NCBI RefSeq assembly: GCF_964204645.1
Contig: NC_134026.1
Span: forward strand, 31,836,245 to 31,900,244
Origin: Tubulanus polymorphus
Lineage: Eukaryota; Nemertea; Palaeonemertea; Tubulaniformes; Tubulanidae
Reading direction: 5' to 3'
Length of the DNA stretch: 64,000 nt
The notes under the pieces are model-generated. The model made no database searches. It was not told the DNA's origin and saw only the letters and a list, made by a program, of their open reading frames with translations. The translations under genes and the position numbers were made by a program. Shown here one piece after another: positions 1-14,002 of this stretch. The first letter of the stretch is position 1. The number at the start of each line of letters is the position of its first letter.

Positions 1-141
1 AAACACTTTAACAAACAATTCCTGGTCCCACGCAAACCCCCCTCCCCCTGGAGTCTGACGAGACCCTCCCCCCCCACGCGGAGTCTGACGAGAGTCATCT
101 ACGAGTTGAGTCTATCTACCTATCTTGTAATTATTATTTAC

Positions 142-3100
142 CTGTTTATCTTCTGCAAATTTCATCAGTTTTGAATCCATTTCCATTAAAATATCTTCCC
201 ACGCTTCAGACATCTGTTTAATAGTAGCGTCTAGATACTGAAATAACAACACATACGCCATCTATTGAGTGTCCACTCAACTATATACATGTACATATAT
301 ACATATATCGGTGTTACTTACTGAGAGTAGAGACGCCACCTGGCCGTATTTCAGTGCGATAATACTGATTTCTGTGTGTCTTTCAGCTATCAATGTACTG
401 TCATACTGTAATATATAAACACTACTATAGGTGTCAGCACTGATTATATACCCGCTAGATGGCAGCACTAGTCGTTCGGTACTTACCGTTACGATATATA
501 ACTGTTCACTGCAGGAGTTAGTTTCAACCAGTAACATTAAAACTAAAACTTTTAAATTTGGAGAGAAATGAGCGCTTAAAACCTGTCCGACCTGAAATAT
601 ATAGAAACACTGATTAACCCCACGCGCTGGTGTGTGTGGACTGCCACCTGGTGGTGGTTGTGGCGTGTGTACTGCCACCTGGTGGTACTTACAGGAAACG
701 ATGGTGTAGTCTGTGTGGTATCTAACTGTCCTGCTGGGAATATACCATACGCGTATAAACACACTTTACCTATCTGATTACCTACTATCAATAGGTTCAA
801 CCTACAAATCAATAAATCAATAACCATTCATTCAAACCAATGCGCCATCTATATTGTAGCGAATAAACTAACTTACTCAGATTGGCCTTTTAACCGTTTC
901 GGGTCCTCAACATTTTCATCACTGTAAAACAGAGAGACAACTACTAGTTATAGCAGGTACCAGCAGCACCACCAGCAGGTACTAGGAGCAGCAGCAGGTA
1001 CTAGCAGCACCACCAGTACCAGCAGGTACTAGGAGCAGCAGCAGGTACCAGTAGGTACTAGGAGCAGCAGCAGGTACTAGGAGCAGCAGCAGGTACTAGG
1101 ATCAGCAGCAGATACCAGCAGGTACTAGGAGCAGCAGCAGGTACCAGCAGGTACTAGGAGCAGCAGCAGCAGGTACCAGCAGATACCAGCAGGTACTAGG
1201 AGCAGCAGCAGGTACTAGGATCAGCAGCAGATACCAGCAGGTACTAGGAGCAGCAGCAGCAGGTACCAGCAGGTACTAGGAGCAGCAGCAGCAGGTACCA
1301 GCAGGTACTAGGAGCAGCAGCAGCAGGTACCAGCAGGTACTAGGAGCAGATAGAGACTAGTTACTTACGTGTGACCTTTATTGACTGTTCCAAAACTGTA
1401 AAACAAAGTAGTTCAAATAATGAGATATTTCTAAAGTTCGTCTCAATGATTTTTCAATAAAAGTTGATTTCTACCTTTTATTGAGTACGGGTAACTTGGG
1501 TAAAAATTGATTCCATCTCTCTTCGAAACACATTTTACTATTGTTCGCCGAATACTCGGTAGAGGGCGCCGCTTCGGAGATCCAGTTAAGAGACGTCACA
1601 TGACCAGTTTCCGATATCACGTGTAAAATCTCTGAATTCTCCACATCGACCAACAATACTTTTCCGCACTGGTAACCGTGGTAACCGACTGATAAAACTA
1701 CAATAGAGACGGTTAAATTACGATGATTTAGAAACAGCGTGATTAATCGGTTAATCCTGGATTAATTAAACGTTGATTAATTACTAGGTGAGGGAGGATT
1801 AGTAAGTGCTAGTCGTGAGAGTTAAACGTGTTGGTTTAATCAGAATATGTGTAAAATAATGATTAATCCCAAACATAGACATAAAATGGGACGCCCCTCC
1901 CCCTCCCCCCGGTCTAAGACTGATTCCCAACACCCCCTCCCTCCCCCTCCCCTCCCCCGGTCTGAGACTGATTCCCAACACAACTCCCCCCGGTCTGAGA
2001 CTGATACAAACACCCCCTCCCCCCTCAGGATTTATTCGGTTTTCTTAATATACAATTTTTTTTAAGATAGTGCTTAAAATCAAACTCATTTATCAAAAGA
2101 ATCTCGAGCTCCACGTTTGGACCTTCTCCTCTCATCTCTTTATCTTTCTCCTCCTTTTCTCTCCCTGTCTCTCCCTTCTCATTCTCCTCCTTCTCTCTCT
2201 TATTTTTTGACATATGAGAATATTTCGGAGTGAAGTGTGTGTCGGTTTACAGATATAAACACAGACATAGACTGTAGACCATCTTTACTGTTACAGACAG
2301 ACAGATAGACAGATAATTACACAACACTAATTACAATAAACAGTAATTAATAGTAATTAAACAGATTGAGATGGAACTGATTTTATCATTAAACATACAA
2401 TGAGTGTTTATATAGCAGTACTCCAGGATTAGAAACTATGATTACTGATCAAACTTTACATCAGACTTATATATAAACCACTGATATACAACACTCATCA
2501 CAGTACTGTTACATGAAGCATTACAACAACCAGTCTAACAGCAAATACAGTAACCAGTCTAACGGATACAGCAACCAGTCTATAAGGATACAGCAACCAG
2601 TCTACACCGGTAAATATTTAACTTCATTTCAAATTCATTTAATTTCAGACATTGTTTCTAAAACTGATTTTGTAGATCAAGGGAGTGTTTTTATTTCTCA
2701 AACCGCAGATCAAGGGTATATATTGTTTTAAAGGGGTAGTTTTACTGTGTGGTTGTGTTGTTAGTTGATAGTTTGACAAACTATTCAATTAGATCTCAGT
2801 TTGTGCCTTCTAAATGACTACGAACTGATATATCTGACCAGTAAGTGACCAGTAAGTGACCAGTAAGTGACCAGTAAGACGTCCGGTCAGGCTTTGGCTC
2901 GAGTTTGGATATTTTATACCCGTAAAATGTCTGCATCAATAAAATGGTTGAAAATTGACGATGATTTAAGGTAAAACATTTAGAGACTAATTATTACTAA
3001 TTATTCACCACTAAGTATAAAATGAAGTCAATTAAAACAGTTATTGAACCATGAATGGCAGGTATCACCCCTAACCCTGTAGGGGGTTCAGCAGGGGTGA

Positions 3101-4791
3101 CATCCTAGAATCAGTCAGTCTTCTAAAACTCACACTAAAGATAGACTGTGTATTTAGTTTACTCTAGGAGTAAATACTAGTCTCCGTGTATTTTTACACA
3201 AGCTTAAAATGTTTTAGTTTGAGTTTGTATAAAATAAAGTTACTTCCTGTATAGATAAATAAAGATTGTTTGGAGAGACAGAGGTTTCACCGGGTCACAT
3301 CTATTCAACTCTCTCTAAATCCCATTTCAAATGTTTTCTGAAAAATCAAATATGGACAAAAGATGACTTGTGTAGCCTTTATTTGAAACCCCTGTCTCTC
3401 TCTCTGTCTCTCTCTCTCTCTGTCTCTGTCTCAATCCCACTGAGGTTTCTTGTGTAATCCTCACATATTATGTAAGTTTTCTTCATTCACAAGATTTTAT
3501 GCAGATTAAAAAATCACCCCAAGGATTAAACAATTCTATAGTAGATCAGATAACGCAAACATTTCAGTCAAATACTGATCTTTCAAACTGTGAATGTTAG
3601 TTATAATGAGGAGAGGTGGGATATAGACATTGAGGTGTTCGTCGTCCCTGGAGGTGAAACTCCCCTGTGAAATCATATCCTAATCACAAGCATTCTATCA
3701 AATGTTTAAAGTGAGAAAAAATCTAAACAATAGTAAATTATAGAATAGATGTTTCATTGTAAGAGGTGCACATCGTCTAACTGACTGTATGAGAGAGGTT
3801 GAGTTGGTGCGAGGAGGGGGAGAGGTGTTTGAGAGGGCGTGATATGTAATATTGTCCGAGGGGTCACAACCAATTATAGTTCATAGACTATAAAATGTCC
3901 TTACACCTGATGCTAGTGATATTCTAGTTATTCTTGGTGCACTAGTTGTGTATCTATGACTGATATCTATGTGAACTGATAATATCTATTAACACTAGTT
4001 ATCGCCTTATTGTCCATATCTATCAGTCTTTATCAGCCCGGTCTAAACTCCATCTATTCACCTTACATCCAAAGATTAAATATATCTTAGATCAAGATAG
4101 TATTTTATAGATATCATTGTTTGATAAATTATTATGTAATTTCTTGGATTAAGCCATGAGATTTAATCTTATATTTCCTCCACTGCACCCCGGGTTGGAC
4201 CCCCCCCCCCTTGGACAGACACTGTTTTACTCATGTCAAATAAACATTATTCTATATTGTCTGATGAACTATCATTAGCTTTAAGTTTATTTGAAATATG
4301 ACATTTGTGATTGTTTTTACTCAGTTTTAACACAGTAGGTGGCTGACCTTGACAGCATTTAACCCGAATTAACGCATTAGCTTAGTTAATCCTAGTAAAT
4401 CTTGTGGATTATCTACCCTACAGGAGGTCTAGCTATTTTATACTTTCTCAAATTTGAAGCTTATCCTCAACAATAGACATTGGTTACCTTTTCCATCCGG
4501 TCGCCATGCCAACGCCGCTATAGTCATATCTTCGGCTTGTGAATTTAGGGTCCAAACTTTTTGCCAAGATAACCGATAGAGAATGACCTGTAAAAATACA
4601 TTTTAGTAAAACAGAGGAGTGTGTAACAGTGACGGGGGGGGGGGGAGGGGAGGGGGTTCTGAAAATACCTCTGATTGAATATTAGCTACAGCTATCAGAT
4701 CCATTTTTGGAGACCAGGCCAAACATTTCACTTCTGTAGAAACGTGTTTCTCATCAACTTGACGAAATGAATTTGATTCTGACTGCATCAT
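142..4791 (-). CDS. ANAPC4: Anaphase-promoting complex subunit 4, N-terminal part (runs off left edge)
   Basis: APC4 is a scaffold subunit of the anaphase-promoting complex, the nuclear E3 ubiquitin ligase that targets cyclins and securin. Nine exons are visible, listed 5' to 3': 4669-4791, 4488-4587, 1475-1697, 1369-1395, 877-921, 693-801, 487-591, 322-405, 142-237. Phases join without a stop and give 304 residues. The start is a tandem ATG (4791 or 4788). The N-terminus has the APC4 WD40 signatures CLAWSPKMDLIAVAN and ALAWRPDGK, then LLVDVEN, the LPKLPVL segment and LYAYGIF. The last exon (EAWEDILMEMDSKL) enters the helical APC4 domain. Exon 4 is only 27 nt and exon 5 is 45 nt. Intron 2 is 2.8 kb. 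The remaining C-terminal exons lie beyond position 1. The identification rests on strong collinear similarity to vertebrate APC4. It shares a promoter region with the divergent ARHGAP19. Confidence 0.95.
945..1350. repeat. Minisatellite, ANAPC4 intron
   Basis: About 20 imperfect units built on GGTACTAGGAGCAGCAGCA, mixed with GGTACCAGCA. It lies between the 27-nt and 45-nt exons. Confidence 0.9.
1885..2030. repeat. C-rich minisatellite, ANAPC4 intron 2
   Basis: Four units with core GGTCTGAGACTGATTCCCAA separated by C-rich runs. The rest of the 2.8-kb intron (2030-4487) is unique AT-rich sequence apart from short CAACCAGTCTA repeats (2527-2600), four copies of AGTAAGTGACC (2840-2880) and a CT run (3397-3432). 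Confidence 0.8.
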
Positions 4792-5425
4792 GACTCTCCT
4801 CCTAGTCTCAAACTCTTTCCTACTCTACAACAACAACAACAAACAGATATAAAATAATGAGTTCTATTTCATATACAGAATATAAAGTAAAACCTGCGGT
4901 GGAACAGAGCATAATAAACGTTATTCATAATTTATTGAATTTGTGAATTGGTGACGTATGAATTGAATCCGTTGATTTTATTGGACGGATATGGCTTTAA
5001 TTTACGGTTTATTCCAAGTTTAGGACACTTAACAGTACAATGTATAGTTGAAGTTGAATCTTTCCAGTCTACTGAGAATATTTTTGAGATCTGAAACTCA
5101 AGGATTGACCCTTAAAACGTATTTAAACGCGCTATTTATCGACGTTTTTTAGCCATCAATTTCACACATGGGCGCCGCCATGTTTGTTTTCACGTATGGC
5201 CAATTAGAACGAGGGTTTCATATCTGACATTATCACGAACCAATCAAAACTAGGGTTAGGGTTAGAGTTTGTTAGGGTTAGGGTTAGCACCAATCAGCGA
5301 TCAGCTTACAAATCGATATGAAGCCGCCATATTTGAAACTGAAACTCAATATTGCGGATTCTTTATGAGTTTTTACGGGTTTTAAAGATATTTTTTGGTC
5401 GAATTCGGGATTGATTTCAACTCGG
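4792..5425. promoter_or_regulatory. Divergent ANAPC4/ARHGAP19 promoter with probable ARHGAP19 5'UTR exon
   Basis: This is the spacer between the ANAPC4 start and a probable ARHGAP19 leader exon ending at 5425 (donor GGGTAAGT). It holds two YY1-like GCCGCCAT motifs (about 5174-5181 and 5323-5330), CCAAT boxes at 5240-5244 and 5290-5294, an inverted CCAAT near 5200, and two runs of the telomere-like TTAGGG/GGGTTA motif (5251-5288). There is no TATA box at a sensible place. The layout is that of a TATA-less housekeeping bidirectional promoter. The exact transcription starts cannot be read from the sequence. Confidence 0.6.
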
Positions 5426-6081
5426 GTAAGTATTAATCTACAGTATCAGTAATATAGATGAGTAGGGAGTGGGCGGGGCTATGTGTCAATCAGGTATTGT
5501 CTGTTAGACGGTGTAGTAGCCGGGAGGGCGTGGCTCTGCAGGGGTTTACTGGTTATTGTTCTCTCTGGGGTATTGTCACAGTGTATGTGTATATATCAGT
5601 CAGTCAGTGTTTCATACACGTATAAAGTCAGTCGCTACTCTCTCTGATCCATCTCTGTGGAGAGCCACTGATCCAACATTCACACTGGACCGTCGCGATT
5701 CTGTTACTATCACATCATCAGCTTCCAGCAGCATCAATAACATCTCTACTACTGGGAAAACAAAGCTTTAATAACAGGCTTCACTAAACCAGGAGTAACA
5801 ACAATGTTATAAAACTGAGGAGGAATTATAAACATTTATTCCGTGTTTTATGATCTTATCAAAACGCATTTAAACTTTTCACAAACGTTCGTTGGGAATT
5901 ATTTATAATCTGGTGAGTACAGTTAACAGAATCTTAGTTTATTCTCGTCTTCAGATTTTAGATCACACTCACAAAGTTTTATTAAATAAGTTATATTTAA
6001 AGTGTCTTACAAATCTTGAAAATAATATTTATTATTAAAGTTATCATTTAAAGGTGTTAGTTCAGGTTTTATAGTGAAGAG

Positions 6082-6200
6082 TTATGGGGAGGTTTAGGGG
6101 GTCTTACTGAGGTTTAGGGGGTCTTACTGAGGTTTAGGGGGTCTTACTTAGGTTTAGGGGGTCTTACTGAGGTTTAGGGGGTCTTACTGAGGTTTAGGGG
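6082..6200. repeat. 20-bp minisatellite, ARHGAP19 intron 1
   Basis: Six near-perfect copies of GAGGTTTAGGGGGTCTTACT. The rest of intron 1 (5426-7508) is unique sequence with CT runs around 6880-7010 and a G run near 7368. Confidence 0.9.
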
Positions 6201-7512
6201 TTTTGGATTGTAAAATGATGCTAATAATGATTCGTAATTGGATCTAATGATATAGTAACTAGAGTTTGTATGGTTTAGTATAAACCTCTTTGAGCTCTCA
6301 CACCCTACACCCCCTACCTCTAATTCTACTATACAAACCAACTGTGTAATTATTGTTGTGAAGAGAACTATTGTGTAAGAACAAATAGAAGTCTCTTTCT
6401 CACTGAGGCTGACTAAATAATCTGTTTGGCTTTAAGTGCTTAATGTGTTATACATGTTATTGTTTTTATACCAATTCTAGCTGAGCAAAGTTTTATGCAT
6501 GGTTTTTAGAATAAGTCTTAATGCAATGTGTTAGAATTCTCACGATTCATAGAAACTCTGATCACAAATTTTAACTCCTAAATATCGGATTACAAATCTT
6601 GAACATTGCGGGCCGCGTTATTCTTAAAACTACCGTTAGAATGCTGCATCGATCCAAACAATGCCCCCTAAACGGTTTAAAATTTAAATTCAAAAGTTTC
6701 TAAAATGTTTTACTCAATATTTAATTGTTCTGTTTATAAAGGTGTGAAAATTTATGCACGTTTGGTCCTGAATCTAACAAACAAACAAACAAACAGTCAG
6801 TGTCCTGTATGACTCACAGTATGACTGTAATTATACAGTATCATAACCAAACTATGTTGTTAAATATCTTTCTTTTGTCCTCTCTCTCTCTACCTCTCTC
6901 TCTCTCTCTCTACCCCTCATCCTCTTTCCCTCTACGTCTCATATCTCTGTCTCTTTCTCCACTGACTACCTAAAACAATAAGTAACTCTCTCCCCCTCTC
7001 TCTCTCTCTCTGAACCCGTATACTACTTGTAGGTAGAGTCTGGTGTTTGAAAATCAGCTGTCAAAATTTAAACGCCTAAACTGCATACACTGAGAATTTC
7101 TATTGTTTGAATTAAATGGTTTCAAACAAAGAATCAATACTCACTCGCCACAGCTGTGCCTTATCTGCTGCTACGTTTTAATAATACAATCGGTTAGAAT
7201 TTGAATTCACAGCTGTGAGTGACATTAGGTAGAAATATGGAAGGAGTGTGTCGCAGCCTGAAGGGTTTGAAATCAGTCTTTAAAGTGTGTCTTCTACATC
7301 AGTAGGGCCCAGGGGTTGATATAATACCTGACAGGGGGATGATACCAGACAGGGAGATGATACCAGACAGGGGGGGGGGATGCTGCTGCTGACAGCCAGG
7401 AACTGCTGCGATGCTTTATGTCTGTTAACACTTCATGTCATTATGATGTAATTGAGTCTGGAATCTGAATCTAATCTCTGTTCATATTTAATTGATTTAT
7501 ATTTACAGAGTA

Positions 7513-10500
7513 ATGAATGAACTAAGAGGTATGGATAGAGGTATGGATGTATCTGTGAGAGGTATGGAGGAGGTCACCACTGAATTAGAGAGAGGAGTGA
7601 ACAGATTGAGGAATACAAATCCCGATAAATTTCAATCGATGTGTAAAATGCATCTGTCGTTTTTGTTGGATCTTTCTGGAGCGAGTCTGGAGGAATTCCT
7701 CTCCGAGCCGGATGATGATTCCTCCGACCAAAATCAATCATCGACCTCGAAATCATCGTCAAAAACATCGAAATCATTCACGACTCCGTTTCAGAAGAGG
7801 AAGAGTAAGTTTTCACTTTACATTTGAGAAAATAGAAAATTAAAACCATTCAATGAACAAATGAGTTTATATTTAAAAACATTGATTGTTGATGGACTAG
7901 TTAAGATCGGACTAGTAAGACTATCCCACTGAGTACCGGGGTAGAATCTTCACCCGGTAAAGAGACTGAGACTCAAACTGTATTCTTATTTAGTTTTGAA
8001 TTGTTGTTTTGCAGATAAGAATTGCAGTGTTTTTTCTGATGTTCCCAGTTTATCTGAAGATTGTATTAAACAAGTTTTACAGTTAGTGCAGTATCTCGGC
8101 AGACCTAACAGTAAGTTCTCCAACCTCTCTCTCCAACCTCTCTCTCCAACCTCTCTCTCTACTTCTCTCTCTACCTCTCTCTCTACCTCTCTCTCTACCT
8201 CTCTCCCTACCTCTCTCTCTACCTCTCTCTCCAACCTCTCTCTCCAACCTCTCTACCTCTCTCTCCAACCTCTCTCTCCAACCTCTCTACCTCTCTCTCT
8301 ACCTCTCTCTCCAACCTCTCTCTGCCTCTCCAACCTCTATTCAGATTCTGTATCTATGCTCTTCTCTCAATAATTAGCCTCATACACTGATAAATTAACC
8401 AATAATTTGCCTATAAATTACATGTTCTACAATCGATTTTACTCCAGTGATTTTGAATGAGAGAGTTTTTCATTTCACTAATGTGAATGACTCTTCAGTA
8501 ATTACATCATTGAACCCCTTCAGGGCGAGACCCAGCCTCTCCCTCTCTACTCTCTGATTCCCTGTGGCTCATCCTTATTTCACTAGTTGATTTCTTTCTA
8601 TTTAAAATTCTTCAACTAGAAAAATTAATTTTGCTCTCTTCACTAATGAGCCCCCCTCAGCCTAGCTATTCCCACGGTTATAAATCACGGATTAACTCTC
8701 ATTACTCTTAGATTAATCTTACTCTACCTATCCGAACCTATAGTTCAGCGATATAGTATAAATGTTGAAATGAACTTTGTAAAAGGACGAGGGCTCTATA
8801 TCTATCGGTACATTGTTGAGAGATCGCTATCGGTTACGAGCGACTGCTGGTATACAGGTGAATTATTCGTACAACAATTGAAAAATGCATCTCACATGCA
8901 TTGAAAAACGGGTCACAGAGAACCGAACCGACTACGACCCGACCCAAGACACTCCTTTATTATAAAACACAATCATTCCACTTTACTGTGAACAGATTGT
9001 AGTAACATCCTGTCTCGCAGGTGCATTTTATGAATATTTTTAGAAATTCGAACTCTATCCACACAGGGCTGCCGGGTAACAGGTGAATTATGATTAAACA
9101 GTTTTAATTGTTATAATTTCCTGTTGAAATTTAAGATAAATACGATATATAAGTTGCTATCCAGGTGTAACAATAAACCTGAGATCGGAGAGGAGGAGAA
9201 TTAAATATGGCTTCACAAATACTTGATAAATACTATGTGAATTACACTAAATCAAATATTGATATCATCATCTCTAAGATCAGGGAGAGATGGAGAGTAG
9301 CCTAGAGGCTGAGGATGATTTAAATGTTACATAAGATTAAACATTATGATTTCTAGTTTGAAGTTTCTCATTGATTAAACTTGTAGTATCTATGTGATCT
9401 AGTGTCAGGGTCTATCATCATCATCGGGCCTTCAGGGCTTGTGTTTCTACAAGTCATTATCAACCTGTCTGTCTGTCTGTCTGTCTCTGTCTGTCCGGCT
9501 GACTAACTCCAGATCGGGTGTAAATCCTAGTCTGAGTCTTATAATAACTTCAGTCTCAAATTCTATTGTTTATAGAATATTAATTAATTATAGGAAGTAA
9601 TTAATTAATAAGTTTGATTTGAGCATATGATCAGAGATGATCTTTATAACGACTACTGTGTGTAATTACGGTCAATGTAATTATATAATTGGATAATTAG
9701 TTCGACCATAATTAGCCCTGAGAGTATAATTAATCAATTATGAAGATCTATAATTGGTTAGATGTCATTTTTACTCATATTTGAGAGTTGTGTGAGATGA
9801 ATTGTAAAATCCTGGCCTTAATTATTCATTTCTTTGATGCAGTTTTTAAGCAATCAATTTCTCAGTATGTGGTGGTATATCAGTAATTATTGATGAGTAG
9901 ATGGTTAGGGGAGGGGGCCCTGGCAGCTGGACACATATATATATATATATATGTATAGTGCTTGGTGGTGATTGTTTAATATTTAATCCATCTCTCTTTA
10001 TTCATACAAAACCCAAAAGCGTTTGATCGAATCTTCTTGTGAAATATGTGAATGCTTGTTTGTATTGTTATCTATTTCTAAGCATTATTTGAATTCATCT
10101 GCAGCCAATCTAAAACTCCCCCCTCCTCGTCCTATAGAGCCTTCTCAGCCCCTATATATCTATCTCCTATAGTTGTATATATAATAAAACAGCCTATAAA
10201 CCCCCAATAGCTAATTCTCATGTATAGATCCATAGCTAATTGTCTCCTCAATATCCTCTCCTCAGACTTTACATTATAACCTCGAGCGCAGTCATCTCTC
10301 ATTGATCTTTGTCATCTTTTATTTTGCTTAGATCTGAAGTTTATTATTTCAGTTTTTGAATCGTTCAATAAACAAGGCAGTTCGTGTTGCTAGGTTATTT
10401 GATTTATTTTCGCTGGTCATAAAAACATTTAGTATCACATGTTACATCATTGTTACAGCGGCGAGTGGGTTTTATTACCACACCCATTCTCTCTTTCATC

Positions 10501-13486
10501 CATTCTCCGGTGAGTGGGGGATCTGTTGAACTATGAGCGATGTATTTATGGAGCAGGTCCTAAAAATATCAAAATCTCAAAGGGTTTGAAGTTGACGTTT
10601 CACTGTGACTTCCAGGAGTTTGAGAGGAGATTTACAAGTTTAATCCTGGTTTAAGTCATGGGATTACAATGTTATAGTAAGAGTAACTTATAGTGAGAAA
10701 GTTAACTGATGTTGTTGTTAGATGAAGTGATGTAATGTTATAGAGAGTTAAAGGAGAGGTTGAGGGAGGTTACATCATCCGGTCAATGAATCATACACGC
10801 TATTAAATGACCATCAAATCCATCTTTCACATTCCCACAAACTCCTCTATTCAACTCGTTACTAAGCCAGTTTATAAATGAGTTTAATAAAATGTAATAA
10901 TAGTTTTTGTTTCTATGATATTTTACAGATATAAAACAAGAAGGCTTATTCCGTAAAACTGGACATTTACAACGACAAAAACAACTGAAACATCGTTTAT
11001 TCACCGGTGAATCGTTACAACTAGACAACAATGAAAACAGTTACACCGCTCACGACTGCGCCAACGTCTTAAAACAATTCCTCGGAGATTTACCTGAACC
11101 GTTGCTAGGAGACCGTTATTATAAAGGTCATTGTCAAGTACCGGATATGTTGCCGACGGATACGGATGCTTTAACGGAGAAAGATCGTAAACGTATTTTC
11201 AACAAACAGATTAAATCGATACAACTTTTATTTCATCTGTTACCGGTCGAACAGGCCACGATTTTAGAATGTTTACTTAAACTTCTGCATAAAGTTTCTA
11301 AAGTGGAAGACAATAAAATGACGGCCGATACTCTGGGTACTTTATTCGCTCCACATATACTCTGTCCTAGAAAGGTAAGATTAATTCAACGATCGAATCT
11401 AAACCCGGATTATTCTAATCCGGTAGCTGGATTAAATATTTATAATATTTGATTTCAGATAACGGCTTTAGAGCTTCGAGCTGTTTCTAAAAGTATCACT
11501 AAATCAGTGGCGTTTATGATCGAAAACGGGCCGCAATTATTCAAAATACCGTTAGATCTAGCGAGAGATATCGCCACCTACTGGCGAGAGATGGAACAAG
11601 CACCGGACTCGCGTCCTAATTCCAGAGCGTCGATGACATCATCGTCCGAGGAGGATGATCCTGATCTAACTAATGAAAGATTTGGGGTAAGTTCTCCCCC
11701 CTGCTTCCGTGTCTCCCCCTCTCCCCGCTCCCTCTCTTCCCCTGCTCCCTCTCTTCCCCTGCTCCCTCTCTCCCTGCTCCCTATCCCCTTGCTCCCTCTC
11801 TCCTGCTCCCTCTCTCCCCCGCTCCCTCTCTCCCCCGCTCCCTCTCCCTCTCACCCCTTGCTCCTCTTTCCCCCTGCTCCCTCTCCTGCTCCCTCTCTGC
11901 CCCTCTCCCTCTCACCCCTTGCTCCTCTTTCCCCCTGCTCCCTCTCCTCCTGCTCCCTCTCTCCCCGCTCCCTCTCACCCCCTGATCCCTCTCTCCCCCG
12001 CTCCCTCTCTCCCCCGCTCCCTCTCACCCCCTGTGATGTTATTAATATTTTATAGTGTATATATTTCTAGTTAAGACACGACTCATCGATGGCTACAAAT
12101 ACTTGTATTGCATTCGTCGACCGCGAAGCGACTAAAGCCGCTAGCGCCACCACTGATACAGAAACGGCACTAGCTCAACTTTACGCTCATGTTCAATCGA
12201 TGCCCGATTCATCGAGAAAACGTAAGCTACTCAAACAATTCAACAATATGAACGGAGGCGTAGCAACGCCCTTAGATACCGCTAATAATAATAACAAATC
12301 AATCGCGAAACACAAACGCACGAAATCGATCGGAAACTCTCTGAAGGTAAATTACTCCCGGATTAAACGTTGTTATAACGTCGCTAATCGACCTTTAGTT
12401 TAAACCCGGTTTATTTATATCGATTTATAGAAACATTTTATGAAAGGCAGAAAGAACAGAACAAACGTAAACCTGAATTTAAGCGAGGATGATTTACTAT
12501 CAACGACTCAGGTAAATATTTATCGTTGCTACGTTACGCTATTGATTATTTATCTCTATAGTTACGTTATTATTTATCGCTATGGTTACGCTATTGATTA
12601 TTAATCGCTATAGTTACGCTATTGATTATTTATGCATGTTTATTGTGTTTAGTTTGACAGTAGTGTTTATGATAAAGAGAATGAGTTTTCGTTGTGTTTA
12701 ACTCCTTGTCAACACGTCAGAACTCCCGTTAAAAAACTCTTTGCTGACGCTTATAAAACGGTAAGCATATCTAGAGGGCGCCACTGATCTAGAGAGCACC
12801 ACACATTGCGTATTTATTAAAGGCACTTTGATAAATTGTAGGGGTTGTAAATATATAGATGTCGCAAGTGTTTGTTATTACCTATAGAGGGCACCACAGA
12901 TTGCGTATTTATTAAAGGCACTTTGATAAATTGTAGGGGTTGTAAATATATAAATGTCGCTAGTGTTTGTTATTACCTATAGAGGGCACCACAGATCGCG
13001 TATTTATTATAGGCACTTTGATATATAGCTAGTGTTTGTTAAGATGTTTTATATATATTTTTAGCCCGGTGGTATTGATCAAGTATGCATTGTTGATATG
13101 AACGATACACTGTCGCCGATAGTAACGACACCCGATGATAATAAACGTAAGAGACGTAGTTACAGCCTCGGTAACGATAGTATTGTTGGGTTATCGGCTA
13201 TTCTATCACCAGTTGCCGAGAAGGCTTTGAAAGCTAGTTCTCTATCGGTAAGTTGTAACCGCCGGTATTGTTGTAACCGACGGTATTGTTGTAACCGCTG
13301 GTATTGTTGTAACCGCTGCTGATATTGTTATATTTCAACTATAATTGATTGATTTATTTATTACAGAAAGCGATAATAAACCCGAGATGTCGAGCTCCTC
13401 TATCTATATTCACATCTCCGCGGCAACTACTCTCAACTCAATCTCCGTCGAAAAAACTGAAAACTTCGTCCGGTTGCTACGTCTAA
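7513..13486 (+). CDS. ARHGAP19: Rho GTPase-activating protein 19
   Basis: This is a RhoGAP that switches off RhoA-type GTPases; the vertebrate protein acts at the cortex and nucleus in dividing cells. Nine coding exons: 7513-7804, 8015-8110, 10929-11374, 11459-11686, 12071-12346, 12431-12511, 12653-12760, 13065-13247, 13367-13486. They join in phase to 609 residues (human protein 494). The RhoGAP domain is about residues 105-305. The catalytic arginine finger is Arg138 in GLFRKTG, followed by LKQFLGDLPEPLL and LGTLFAPHIL. The post-GAP motif LYAHVQSMPDSSRKRKLLKQ is the ARHGAP19-specific C-terminal signature that separates it from other RhoGAPs. The rest of the C-terminus is basic, Ser/Thr-rich and poorly conserved. 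The start is the first in-frame ATG after acceptor 7508; an upstream noncoding exon near 5400 is likely. AATAAA lies at 13761-13766. Confidence 0.95.
8112..8345. repeat. Pyrimidine minisatellite, ARHGAP19 intron 2
   Basis: Units of about 10-11 bp (CTCTCTCTAC and CTCTCTCCAAC) begin right after the donor of exon 2. The following 8350-10920 is intron without recognisable elements except an (AT)n run at about 9938-9952. Confidence 0.9.
11690..12040. repeat. Pyrimidine-rich minisatellite, ARHGAP19 intron 4
   Basis: Imperfect units of CCCCGCTCCCTCTCT fill nearly the whole intron between exons ending at 11686 and starting at 12071. It is extremely strand-asymmetric (C+T on the sense strand). Confidence 0.9.
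12770..13035. repeat. ~110-bp tandem repeat, ARHGAP19 intron 7
   Basis: Two and a half copies of a unit of about 110 bp containing TATTTATTAAAGGCACTTTG and AGAGGGCACCACAGAT. Confidence 0.85.
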
Positions 13487-14002
13487 ACAAATGGTTACTA
13501 TAGTAACCGCAGTGCAATAAGTAAAGACTTTATCTGTCTCTATGAGTGTTCAATAGAGGGCGCTAGTGTGGTGTAATCGATGACCAATAGATGGCGCTAT
13601 CATCTATGTGCTACTAGGTTTTATTGTAAACAGTTGTATATATAAAGTTAGTCTCATGTTCTTGCATTTAATTCCTCTTAATTCAAAGTTCAGTATTAAA
13701 TAGAATGATTCATTAAAAACCTGTGAACAGTTTCATTATGTTTTAATTGTATAAACTGTAAATAAATGAAAGAATTAATTATAAAATGATGTTTGAATTC
13801 AGCGCTCTGGGTTTTATATAAACAGCAGCAGCAGCAGCATCCACACGGACAGGATCAGTGGACCCGGGTTCGAACCTACTCCCGAGACGATTACAAATAT
13901 ACTATGGATCCCATTCTTGCTTTATCTCAAGATTTGAAAATGTACATCCTCTATTCAGCATCAGTTATCAGTAATTACTTTTGTTTAAGATATTTACATT
14001 TC

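Noticed and set aside
5251-5288. True interstitial telomere
   Set aside because: The TTAGGG runs are short and interrupted, and sit in promoter contexts; not a telomere fusion.
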